Shown here: one piece after another, positions 21,695 to 30,648 of the stretch
Numbering within the stretch: position 1 is the first letter of the stretch
Layout of the letters: each line of letters starts with the position of its first letter
Origin: Diploptera punctata
Taxonomy: Eukaryota > Arthropoda > Insecta > Blattodea > Blaberidae
Direction of reading: 5' to 3'
Assembly: GCA_030220185.1 (NCBI GenBank)
Contig: JASPKZ010001250.1
Coordinates: forward strand, 1-64,000
Length of the DNA stretch: 64,000 bases
Made by a program: the position numbers and the translations under genes
Notes under the pieces: model-generated
Database searches by the model: none
What the model saw: the letters and a program-made list of their open reading frames with translations, nothing else
What the model was told of the DNA's origin: nothing

Positions 21695-22175
21695 GGAAAG
21701 ATAAAAACTGATATTAAGAATTTTCATTTTCATAGTGTTCTGCAGGTCTTTCACTGCAAACTCAGCATTCTCCACTCTTTCCTTAATTCAGCTTTCCTTT
21801 TTGTATCTGCATATAAACCATTTATTTTAATATTGTCTATCATCTGATGCCTTTTTCTGCCTATAGCGTTCTTTCCGTTGACCATTCCTTTTAGGGCATC
21901 CGTCAGCAGGTAGTTTCTTCTTAGCCAGTGGCCAATCCAATTTCCTTTCCTCTTCTTTATGAGTTCCAGCATTGTTCTTCTTTCACCCACTCTGTCTAGC
22001 ACATCTTTATTTTTTACTTTGTCCATTTTATACTTTCCATTCTTCTCCATATCCATATCTCAAAAGCTTTCAGTCGCTTTTTCTCATTCCGTCATAATAT
22101 CCAAGTCTCTGCACCATACAATGCTACACTCCACATGAGTATATAAATATATAAAATTCTACCTTTCTTCAAAAT
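21695..22175 (-). pseudogene. LINE C-terminal relic
   Basis: Minus strand: QRLGYYDGMRKSD region, then MDMEKNGKYKMDKVKNKDVL, RVGERRTMLELIKKRKGNWI, GHWLRRNYLLTDALKGMVNG and IDNIKINGLYADTKRKAELR. This KGNWIGHWLRR...EGMVxGK layout is the C-terminal tail of another LINE family. Confidence 0.75.
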
Positions 22176-22855
22176 TGACATATAAAACCATCACTAATAC
22201 TTCCATCAAACAAGAAATAAACATATTTTATGAAATCTTCTATGAATTTTATATATTTCATATGGTTTCTAAGGTAAACAAGTTCCAAAATTCTATATTT
22301 TTAGCCTTTCGAAGCCTTAATTCACTAATAAAGCATGTATAACAATCCTTCAACTTTTCAGTAGAACCTATATAAGAAAGTTTATGAACTATTTCTCACT
22401 TTTCGTACAGGTGGAGGTTTGCAATCAATTTTTGAGTGTAAAAGTAAGTGGAAAGATTTGTAATTTGAATTTGCACATTTTTATAATTTCATGTAAAATG
22501 CACATGATAATATTAAATTTTCAAATACAATTTAGGTGCTCAGTTTAATCGGAATGTTGATTGATTAACTGACTAGGTTTTTTTTTCTTTTTTTCTCACT
22601 TGCTTCTTCCTCAAACACACCATTTTAAAAGCATGTATCAAATTTTACATCTAGAAAAGTCTCAGGTTTAATTTTCTAAACACTAGATAGTCTATATGAG
22701 CAGATTTTCTGTCATCGTGAGATGCCATGCAATATTAGCTGTATGACTATAAATTGACAACTCTAAAAATAAGAAAAATGTTTCACACTAAATGGATTAT
22801 TAAAAAATAAAAAAATGGCATTATATGTATATGTTAATATTATAAACATGTAATG
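22176..22855. other. unassigned intronic sequence
   Basis: AT-rich, no exon or repeat recognised. Confidence 0.4.
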
Positions 22856-23630
22856 TTTTCAAACTCACACACTATTGAGTAGCACTAAGAATTTGGGACT
22901 GGAAGTGAATATCAATAAAATTAAATATATGTTTACACATAGATACGGGATACATTATATAATGGAAATGGAACAGCTAATGACAAATGAGAGAAATTTT
23001 GAGGAAGTGGCTGAATTCATTTACCTAGGAACAATGATCACAAATAGAAATGAGATGCACAAAGATATTAAACATATGCTCAATTCTGGAAATGCACGCT
23101 ATTATGCATTACAGCGACACGTCCCAACTCCTTTAAAAAAATGTTGAACTAAAAATATATAAAACTATTATTCTACCAGTTATATTATATGGATGCAAAA
23201 CATGGACTCTTACATTAAAGGAGGAAAGGAGATTATGAGTATTTGAGAATAAAGTTCTTACGAACATTTTTGGACCAAAGAGAGATGAACAGACTGAATG
23301 GAGAAGACTTACATAATAACTGTGAACTACATGGTCTTTATAGGAAGCCAGATATAATAAGAACAGTTAAGTCTCGTAGACTGCGATGGGCAGGACTTGT
23401 GGCATGAATGGGAAATGAAAGACGTGCATGGAAGCTTCTTGTAAAAAAACTGGAGGGAAAAGCCCAGTTGGTTAACGAAGAATGAGGTGGGAGAATAACA
23501 TTAACTATGATTTGTGGGAAGTAGATTATACAGGGAATGATTGGAAAGCATTAGCTCAGGATAGAGATGTACGAAGAGCTTATGTCCGTGTGGCCATGAA
23601 CCAAAGGGTTTGATAGTGCCAGTGAGTAAG
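22856..23630 (+). pseudogene. LINE C-terminal relic
   Basis: Plus-strand counterpart of 6715-7485: NLGLEVNINKIKYMFTHRYG, FEEVAEFIYLGTMITNRNEM, then broken frames with a CKTWTLTLKEERRL-like run and INYDLWEVDYTGNDW, ending at ccaaagggtttgatagtgcc. Frameshifted and stopped. Confidence 0.8.
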
Positions 23631-23794
23631 TAATGTCTTCGAACTGCTTTAAACCCCCTTAAATGTGATTAATGATTATACTTGCCAGATATTAATGTTG
23701 ACAGAACTAGTACCTGCTACAAGAAACAGTACTGCTTACAATGATTTGTGGGTTAATAATTTCATGGAAAGTAATTGTTCAGGTTTTATTATCT

Positions 23795-24343
23795 AATTAA
23801 TGGTAAAGAAAAATAGTTCTAAGATTTAAATTTAAATTCTTTATACCTCACCTCATATCCAGTCTTCTAATTATACTGGTTTCAAATCCTAGATGGTTTC
23901 ATCTTCAGTATTATCTTGCTTGACTGATATTATGTTGTTCAGGAGAACTGCTTCTTTCTGTTGGTGACCAATGAACTACCGGATCAAATCAAATTCCCAG
24001 GGAATTCTTTCTTCTTTTTTTGAATGTGGATTTTTTCTCAAACCGTGAGCTCTTTTGTTTTTCTATTTGTTTAATTAAACTAGCTTTTGTATTTAGATGC
24101 TTTTCAGACCAAGCATGAGCAGCTACTGCTGTTTTTCACTTCACCATTTTTGACATTTCTAAGATGTTCTTTCAACCTTGTTTTCATATTTATTTTTGTT
24201 TTTCCTATAAAAATGTTGTCACGATAGTTCTGCCTAAACCGGGAATTGAACACTAGACTTTTCAGTTCTGCACTGATGCTAAAGGTCTAGGGTTCGATTC
24301 CTGGTTCAGGCAAAAAAATTTCTCTTTACCATTAATTGTAATA
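23795..24343. repeat. palindromic tRNA SINE split by a PLE
   Basis: Left piece ends ggtaaagaaaaatagttct (to 23820); right piece resumes at 24234 with a minus-strand tRNA half (gaaccgggaattg-like) followed by a plus-strand half (gggttcgattcctgg) and a tail ctctttaccattaattgt that mirrors the left piece. Same type as 31940-32640. Confidence 0.75.
23821..24233 (-). mobile_element. 5'-truncated PLE, alpha family
   Basis: Single-ended insertion with its 3' end on the left, flanked by atagttct (23813-23820 and 24234-24241). Minus strand carries a hammerhead (about 23874-23912: CTGAAGA, T, GAAACC/GGATTT, GAAA, accagt) and GIY-YIG remnants KSSSCSCLV / AAHAWSEKH type. Confidence 0.85.
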
Positions 24344-24951
24344 GGGGCACGCCGTAGCGTAGTGGTCAAGGCACTGCGCTACAAGCCGGAAGGTCGAGGG
24401 TTCGAGTTCCGGTGGGGTCAGGATTTTTAAACTGACCCAAACCTTCTGGCGGCACTATGGCCCTGGGGTCGACTCAGCCTCTAACTGAAATGAGTACCAG
24501 ACGCTTGTTCTGGGGTAAAGGCGGCCGTCACGCAGGGCTGACAACCCGGCTGACATAAAGTGCCGATTGTCAAGAAAAAGTGGGAGCCTTAACCTCCTAC
24601 TACCCCAAGGGCCTCCTGAGGCCTGTAGTGGGATCACTTTACCTTGGGGCACGCCGTAGCGTAGTGGTTAAGGCACTGAGCTACAAGCCGGAGGGTCGAG
24701 GGTTCAAGTCCCGTTGGGGTCAGGATTTTTAAACTGACCCAAACCCTCTGGCGGCACCATGGCCCTGGGGTCGACTCAGCCTCTAACGGAAATGAGTACC
24801 AGACGCTTGTTCTGGGGGTAAAGGCGGCCGTCACGCAGGGCTGACAACCCGGCTGACATAAAGTGCCGATTGTCTAGAAAAAGTGGGAGCCTTAACCTCC
24901 CACTACCCCAAGGGCCTCCGGGTATGTCGTGGGATCACTTTACTTTTTTTT
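24344..24951 (+). repeat. dimeric tRNA-derived SINE (family R2)
   Basis: Two head-to-tail copies (24344-24645 and 24646-24951), each starting ggggcacgccgtagcgtagt (A-box region gcgtagtggttaaggc) with B box ggttcaagtcccg, then a shared 230-bp body. The pair is flanked by attaattgtaata (24331-24343 and 24952-24964), so it inserted as a dimer. GC-richer than the surroundings. Related inverted fragment at 52405-52672. Confidence 0.92.
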
Positions 24952-25298
24952 ATTAATTGTAATAGCTTAGCTCTGTATAATAATAATTTACTTATTTCAA
25001 TTATTATCTAAGCTTTATTCTTTTATATTTTCCACAAATTTTTATTGAATGTTCAGAATTTTACAAGAAAAGGATTTAAAAGTGATAGATAAAAGATTGA
25101 CATATAACATAATTAAAATATAATTAATGTAATAAAAAAAATTAGGAATGTCAGAGAAATAAATCTGTTTAGAGAAAACATAATTTAAAGAGAAATAGTT
25201 TATTTCCATTTGAACTTTTATAGGAGAAAATCACTATGAGGTTTAATTTAAGATTAAATTAAAATGTTTCATACCTCTCCTCATATCCAGTCTTCTAA

Positions 25299-25341
25299 GT
25301 AGACTGCAGTTTCAAAGCCTTGGTGGCTTCATCTTCAGTAC
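25299..25341 (-). ncRNA. type-I hammerhead ribozyme
   Basis: Minus strand: gta, CTGAAGA, T, helix II GAAGCC-accaa-GGCTTT, GAAA, palindrome actgcagt, C|TAC. GUC cleavage triplet; stem I gta/tac pairs. All core residues match consensus. Confidence 0.87.
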
Positions 25342-25404
25342 ATTCTTGTTGACTGATGTTATGTCGATCAGAAGAACGTGGTCAGAACATCAGTTAACAA
25401 GAAA

Positions 25405-25447
25405 GTACTGAAGATGAAGCTGCCAAGACTTTGAAACCATGGTATAC
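25405..25447 (+). ncRNA. type-I hammerhead ribozyme
   Basis: gta, CTGAAGA, T, helix II (GAAGCT...GACTTT, one mismatch), GAAA, palindrome accatggt, A|TAC. Predicted cleavage after A25444. Confidence 0.83.
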
Positions 25448-25565
25448 TTAGAAGACAATATGAGGTGAGGTGAGGTATGAAACATTTTAATTTAATCTTA
25501 GTTTATTTCCAGTTGATTTGTTTAAATACAGATCCTCAAACTGCATTTTGTATTATATTTGAAGA

Positions 25566-25682
25566 GAAAAATTATATGCTCAGACTAGGGTTTTAACCCA
25601 GGATCTTTGGCTTTCTAGGCCAATGCTCTACTGCTGAGCTATCTGGACACTCCAATCTAAACACAAGTTTTTCTCTTACTTA
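25566..25682 (-). repeat. tRNA-derived SINE (family S1)
   Basis: Minus-strand tRNA-like unit; B-box region ggttttaacccaggatc and A-box region gagctatctgga. Flanked by atttgaagagaaaaattat at the left and tttttctctta at the right, the S1 hallmark. Confidence 0.75.
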
Positions 25683-25734
25683 AATGTCCTTACAGCTATC
25701 TCCCCAATTATTAGTGTGGTATCTAAAACAAGCT

Positions 25735-26045
25735 TATTAATGCAATCAAGAGATTGGGCTGGTTATCTATATCTCAGCTCTTTTAAACATTTAAACTAGT
25801 TTTCAAGAGAAGGATCTCTCTCATTTTCAACCAACATTATTGAATTGTGGTTGGCGAACATATAGGTTGCTTCCTACTCCCTCTGTTGGCTGTTCATCAT
25901 TCAGTCAACAGAGGAAGCAGAAAGCAACCTACAGGATTGCCAACCACCAATTCAACCGTTAGATAGAACTGAAAATGAAACAAAAAATATTGAAACTAGT
26001 TTTTGAGAATCTACAATTATGAGATGAGGTGTTAAATCGAACTTT
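25735..26045. mobile_element. PLE-type hairpin, decayed
   Basis: Inverted repeat around 25885 (ggttgcttcctactccctct mirrored by agaggaagcagaaagcaacc) with atgagatgaggtgtta at the right. Ribozyme core decayed (CTGAAAA ... GAAACTAGTTT). Confidence 0.65.
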
Positions 26046-26210
26046 ATTTATTATTCATTGGATATTTTGCACTTATTTACTTTAAATTAAATTTTTGACT
26101 AATGTAAAATATTTTGTTGGATGAGATTTTGAAATTAAGATGATGCTATATTGTAATTTTTTTGTAATTTTAGAGAGTAATTACATTATTTGTCATTATT
26201 TCTTACACAG

Positions 26211-26402
26211 GTGGAAACATGCAATCGATTTATGAGCTTAACATCAAAGTTGGTTGCATGTCGTAATTTAAAAAAACAAGGAGATGTAAAATTGAAAACT
26301 GAGTTATCCTCTGATAAGAGACTTGAATTCTATAGTGTGTTTTCAAACCTGATCCGCATGGGCAGTGCTGACAAACAAACTGATAAAAATCCTCGAAGAC
26401 AT
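26211..26402 (+). CDS. MAP3K4: MAP3K4/MEKK4 exon 3 of those seen
   Basis: Exactly 64 codons in phase 0 at both ends. Acceptor cttacacag ends at 26210 and donor gtgagt begins at 26403. The product runs VETCNRFMSLTSKLVACRNL and then SSDKRLEFYSVFSNLIRMGS, ending NPRRH. The block DKRLEFYSVFSNLIRMGSADK lines up with the start of the conserved MEKK4 N-terminal domain (vertebrate form: a DRLKFFETLRLLLKL-like segment). This is the first exon whose family match is clear on its own. Intron before it is 8.8 kb and intron after it 15.2 kb, both filled with transposable elements. Confidence 0.9.
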
Positions 26403-26940
26403 GTGAGTTTAACTTATTTATTTGCTAATTTCCTTTATTGTAATTGTAGATTTTTTTAATTGCACTGAAATTTTTAGTTGTACATTTGAGGCAAGCTACT
26501 TTAATTGAAATGTTAAAGTTAGAGAATATTATATTATTCGGATATTTAGAATATTTCTTTATAATTACAGTTTAAAATTTGCCACTACCATGGAAAATGG
26601 CAGAGGACAGTAAGTACTAGAGATTGAGTGTGAATATCTTATAAACTTGTTACCCTCATAAGCAAAAACACAGTATCTGCTGAATTATTGAGTGATACAA
26701 ATCAAATTCAGTATTTTTTAAATAACAAAATTGATAGGAAGTTACACTATACTTTATTAACTTCTCTCGTCATATTTTGCTCTCCCATTTAGCATATTCT
26801 GATGGTCATGTCTTTCATTTTCAGCCAAAAAACCAAGAATCATAAGTATGTAATTATGCAGACTTTCACGGCCGGAGTTGCTATGATGATCTTGATGAAG
26901 ATTTTCGGGCTGTAGGCCATGGTCGTGAGGTTTGTAGTTC

Positions 26941-26982
26941 CCCGACGTTTCGCCAGAGACTGCATCTGGCATCCTCAAGGGT
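26941..26982 (-). ncRNA. hammerhead-like motif, gamma, left end
   Basis: Minus strand: ccc, TTGAGGA, T, GCCAGA-tgcagtc-TCTGGC, GAAA, acgt, C|GGG. Complete except C3 is U. Stem I ccc/ggg is strong. Confidence 0.7.
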
Positions 26983-27485
26983 TGTCTTGAGACTGGCAAT
27001 TCTGTCCGCTGTCTGTCCAATTTATACGTTCACCGCGATGTGTTCGTAAGTTGTATCTGCCTTCTGATTGGTCAGCGTTATGGACTTCCATTGTTCCAAT
27101 GAGATTGCTGTTTGATGATCTAGTTGACTGTACGTTATATCTGCCTTCTGATTGGTCAGCGGTAGGGACCTCCATTGTTCCACTGAGATTGCTGTTTGAT
27201 AGACTAGTCGACTGTATTCACAGCCAATGGATACACCAGGAAAGAAATCAACCGAGCCAATCATCCCAGACGATACAACAGCAACAGCAGCAAGGAATCA
27301 GAGGGAAAAACTTCAACCAGGGCATTTTTACCATTTATCAATAATGTAACGGACCGCATTGGAAAACTACTAAAGAAAGAAGACTAAAGACAGTATACAG
27401 GCCTACCAAGAAAATCAAGAACCTTCTCAGACCTATAAAGGATCAACTCTATCCTCATCAGACAGTAGGCATTACAATTACGTAC

Positions 27486-27612
27486 ATAAGAGAAAAATTT
27501 GCGTCTAGATCGTAACTCGCCTTGGTAGCTCAGTTGGTAGAGCACTTGGCCCGGAAAGCCAAGGGTCCCGGGTTCGAGTCCCGGTCTAGGCGAAAATTTT
27601 TCTCTTCAAATA
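27486..27612 (+). repeat. tRNA-derived SINE (S1) inside gamma PLE
   Basis: Best-preserved tRNA-like unit in the window: tagctcagttggtagagc (A box) and gggttcgagtcccgg (B box), followed by gcgaaaatttttctcttcaa. Leader agagaaaaatttgcgtctag pairs with the tail region. Not called a tRNA gene because of this SINE context and many copies. Confidence 0.85.
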
Positions 27613-27993
27613 TAATATACAGGATACCATGCAGTTGTGGAAAAGTGTATATAGGCACCACTAAATGCAGCATCACAACCAGACTTAAGGAGCATAAAAG
27701 ATACAGTCGTCTTAAACAAATGGATAAGTCAGCAGTAGCAGAACACTCTTTACTTGATGGCCACAGAGTACAGTACCAGAATACAGACATATTATCTAAC
27801 TGCACACTCTACAACGAGAAGCCATCGAAATATTCAAACATAAAAACAGTTTCAATAGAAAAGAAGAATCATTAAAAGTCAACAAAGTATGGATACCGGT
27901 TCTAAAAAATGCAAAATGTAAACCTCTACAAGTACAGTCGACTAGTCTATCAAACAGCAATCTCAGTGGAAAAATGGAGGTCGCTACCGCTGA

Positions 27994-28130
27994 CCAATCA
28001 GAAGGCAGATATAACGTACGGTCGACTAGACCATCAAACAGCAATCTCATTGGAGTAATGGAAGTCCATAACGCTGACCAATCAGAAGGCAGATACAACT
28101 TACGAACACATCGCGGTGAACGTATAAATA
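27994..28130 (+). promoter_or_regulatory. CCAAT/TATA promoter-like region in gamma PLE end
   Basis: Two gaccaatcag boxes (at 27994 and 28078) inside an imperfect 84-bp direct repeat, then tataaata at 28123, 37 bp before the hammerhead motif. The opposite end has the mirror arrangement (gattggtcag boxes near 27065 and 27148, TATA-like near 27020). Reads as an RNA polymerase II promoter followed by a self-cleaving motif. Confidence 0.55.
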
Positions 28131-28166
28131 GGACAGACAGCGGACAGAATTGCCAGTCTCAAGACA

Positions 28167-28209
28167 ACCCTTGAGGATGCCAGGCGCAGTCTCTGGCGAA
28201 ACGTCGGGG
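28167..28209 (+). ncRNA. hammerhead-like motif, gamma, right end
   Basis: ccc, TTGAGGA, T, GCCAG...CTGGC, GAAA, acgt, C|GGG. Same C3-to-U change as the left end, so it is fixed in the family rather than a chance mutation. Confidence 0.7.
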
Positions 28210-28301
28210 AACTACAAACCTCACGACCACGGCCTACAGCCCGAAAATCTTCATCAAGATCATCATCATCATAAGTATATTCATAGGTTCATTAATTTTT
28301 A

Positions 28302-28690
28302 TCTATATATATAAAACTGAATGTATGTATGTCTGTCTTCCCTTTATAGTCTTCTAAACTGTTCGACCAATCTTCGTGAAAATTTGTATATACAGGGTTT
28401 CAGATGTGGCGAGTGTTTAGCCCTTATCTGTTATGTTCTAAAACCATTAGTTGTAGGAGTTCACCTGAAACAAACATTTAAAAATTGCTCTAGTGATTGC
28501 AATTTTCGATGTTTCACAACAAAACTCGGAATATTCTATTAAAATAAACTGAGGTATGCACTATTCAAAAATCAACAAAATCCGACCATTAGAAGTGGGG
28601 GTTTACTTGAAATCCGAAATTTAAAAAAAAAGCCTATACGCTGGACCGAATTTGATTAAAATCTTTGTGGGTGTTTGAGTGGGTCCCTGG
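28302..28690 (+). mobile_element. possible Helitron 5' end and body
   Basis: Starts tctatatatataaaactga and continues atgtatgtctgtc and gaccaatcttcgtgaaaat, a layout common at 5' ends of insect non-autonomous Helitrons. No 3' CTRR hairpin was located, so only the start is suggested. Confidence 0.4.
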
Positions 28691-29072
28691 ATGGCTTAGA
28701 TTCAAAGCTTGAAAGGAAATGAAACCGCAGATAGCCTAACAAAAAAGCACTAACAGGACGAAACCAGATTCTAAACTAGAACTATCATCCAAACTTGAAC
28801 TTACTGAAAAGCAGTTGATGCATCAAGAATAAGAAAGGAAAAGAAGGTACATGAAGGAAAACATTATGAAGATTAGCATAAATATAAAACTTTGGTGTCA
28901 AAACCTAGAAAATTTGAAGTAGCTTAGTTCTGGCTAATTTTAAGACATGACATTTTTAAGGTTGAAACTGACAATGGAGAGATGCTGCCCACTCTGTGAT
29001 AACTATAATATGATTCTAAACAAGGAACATCTTCTCAGCTGCAGAAAACTAGATAAAAATAAACAGAAAACT
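28691..29072 (+). pseudogene. LINE RNase H / zinc-knuckle relic
   Basis: Plus strand: LKGNETADSLTKK-like RNase H C-terminal motif near 28705, then a broken segment and RLKLTMERCCPLCDNYNMIL with NKEHLLSCRKL, the C-x2-C-x-H-x-C knuckle at LINE ORF2 C-termini. Confidence 0.65.
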
Positions 29073-29074
29073 GG

Positions 29075-29215
29075 AACATATTTGAAGAGAAAAATTATAT
29101 GCTCAGACCGGGGCTTGAACCCAGGACCTTTGGCTTTCCGGGCCAATGCTCTACTGACTGAGCTATCAGAGCGAGTTCTGATCTAAACACAAATTTTTCT
29201 CTTACATACGTTGTT
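29075..29215 (-). repeat. tRNA-derived SINE (S1)
   Basis: Minus tRNA-like unit, B box gcttgaacccaggacc and A-box region ctgactgagctatcag; preceded by atttgaagagaaaaattata and followed by tttttctcttacatacgttg, the S1 body in reverse. Confidence 0.8.
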
Positions 29216-29279
29216 AATTCCCGTGCATCAAATGCTATGAAACCTTCGCATCCCAAGTAATCCCTGCCGTTGAACATCA

Positions 29280-29430
29280 GTTGTGAATGTAATACAGCAT
29301 TGAGAATGTCACAAATGAAGCGAAGAAACTCGAGTCTGCGTGGAAGTTAAGAAGTATGAGGTGAGTCAAGAAACAACTAAACAATATTAAAATAAACCTC
29401 ATAGTGTTATTTCCTACCTACATAACTTCG
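29280..29430 (+). mobile_element. 5'-truncated PLE end, beta family
   Basis: Single end: hammerhead at 29297-29339, then gaagtatgaggtgagtcaag and the tail aacctcatagtgttatttcc to 29430. No inverted partner next to it. Confidence 0.85.
29297..29339 (+). ncRNA. hammerhead ribozyme, beta (U3-A8) type
   Basis: gca, TTGAGAA, T, GTCAC helix II, GAAA, palindrome actcgagt, C|TGC. Core C3-G8 is replaced by U3-A8; stem I gca/tgc pairs. Confidence 0.75.
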
Positions 29431-29514
29431 TTTCTATCTTTGTAAATGGCGGCTACTTTATTAAGAAGACTTTATTTGAGAATTTTTATATTACATTATA
29501 ATGCCAGTATGGCT

Positions 29515-29830
29515 TCTTTCGATGTTTTTATTATTCATTTCATATATCTCAATGGTGGATAAATCATATTTGAAGAGAAAAATTATATGCTCAGACCGGG
29601 GCTTGAACCCAGGACCTTTGGCTTTCTGGGCCAATGCTCTACTGACTGAGCTATCTAAGCGAGATCATTTGCGTTTAGATTGGAACTTGCTCAGATAGCT
29701 CAGTCGGCAGAGCATTCACTAACCAAAGGTCCTGGATTCGAGCCCCAGTCTGAGTGTATAATTTTTCTCTTCAAATATGATTTATCCATAATTGAGATGT
29801 ATGAAATGAATATAAAAACATAGAAAACTG
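29515..29830. repeat. palindromic tRNA-derived SINE (S1)
   Basis: Left half: minus tRNA unit with tttcatatatctcaatggtg and aaatcatatttgaagag; right half: plus unit with gctcagtcggcagagc and gattcgagccccag, ending tctcttcaaatatgatttat and the mirrored ccataattgagatgtatgaa. Confidence 0.85.
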
Positions 29831-29924
29831 GAAACTTGGAAGCTCTTTAATGGGAAGCTAGGGAAAAAAATCACTTGCGTCAACAATCCCAGAAGCCATT
29901 AGCAACAACAACAGCAATATGGAC

Positions 29925-30005
29925 CAATGTATGATAAAATCAAATGTTTCCTATCTCTCCTCATATAAATGTTCTAAGTAGATCGTGATTTCGAGACCAT
30001 AATGG
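29925..30005 (-). mobile_element. PLE end relic, alpha-2 family
   Basis: Matches the left arm of 5700-6030 (gataaaatcaaatgtttcct, ctctcctcatataaatgttc) and includes part of the ribozyme (gatcgtgatttcgagaccat). Confidence 0.7.
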
Positions 30006-30277
30006 ATCAATGTGTTTATCTGACCATTCTGAAGCAAAATTTGGAACAAAGTGCAACTAAAATGGAAATGTCGAGCACCTTCATATTTTAGCTAGATTAT
30101 GACCCAAACAAAGCATACAGCTGGTATTAATAAAAGATAGGTTTTCTGGAATGTGTCTAACAGCTTCATACACCAGTTCAAATCTTCCAATTTAAACCCC
30201 ATGAGCACTGTGTTCATTCTTGGAAGAAGAGCCTGTAAGAAGAAAGTTTCATCAATAGAAGAATTGAAATGTATAGT

Positions 30278-30480
30278 TATAATGGGTTAGTGAAATATGT
30301 AGTTATAATGGGTTAATTGTTTTGACTCACCTCATATTTTTTTGATATTCTGCAGTTAGAATACATCGACAATGTCGCATAGATGCGACTAAACTATAGT
30401 CTGCAGAATATAAAAAAAATGAGATGAGTCAAAATAACTAACTTATCATAATTAAAAGAAACCTCTTAGTGTTATTTCCT
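30278..30480. mobile_element. PLE hairpin, beta-prime subfamily
   Basis: Inverted gactcacctcatattttttt / aaaaaaaatgagatgagtca arms, then tail aaacctcttagtgttatttc. Central core TCGACAA with TAAA instead of GAAA (30367-30405). Possible flanking duplication atgtatagtt (30269, 30499). Confidence 0.75.
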
Positions 30481-30605
30481 ACAAATATTAAATGAAATGT
30501 ATAGTTCTAAAGGGATGGTGTGCAATCAAGTCTTCTGGTTAATTCAATGAACAATAAATGCAAAGTCAAGCAAATGATGACAAATCAAGAGCTTCAGAAC
30601 ATTTG

Positions 30606-30607
30606 AA

Positions 30608-30647
<40 letters not shown>

Positions 30648-30648
30648 G
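30606..30648. repeat. (ACT)n microsatellite
   Basis: About 14 trinucleotide units, uninterrupted. Confidence 0.95.

Larger units (their letters stand above)
25209..25499. mobile_element. PLE hairpin, alpha family, two good ribozymes
   Basis: Foldback flanked by agtttatttcca (25197-25208 and 25500-25511). Left terminus cttttataggagaaaatcac is the inverted tail. Arms share ctcctcatatccagtcttct and its inverse. Both arms keep a full hammerhead core. Confidence 0.92.
26850..28267 (+). mobile_element. Penelope-like element, gamma family
   Basis: Inverted ends (26850-27230 and 27935-28267) flanking a coding remnant, with 11-bp duplications atcataagtat (26839-26849, 28268-28278). Inside: a broken NNVTDRIGKLLKKE / KTVYRPTKKIKNLLRPIKDQ segment (27340-27460) typical of the region between RT and endonuclease, then GIY-YIG coding YRIPCSCGKVYIGTTKCSIT ... 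RLKEHKRY ... KSAVAEHSLLDGH (27615-27770). An S1 SINE is inserted at about 27486-27612. Each end holds two CCAAT boxes, a TATA-like site and a hammerhead-like motif. Confidence 0.9.

Noticed and set aside
27526..27597. Intact-looking tRNA gene with A and B boxes
   Set aside because: Same unit recurs many times, often head to head, with a shared leader and tail; it is the head of a SINE, not a functional tRNA gene.
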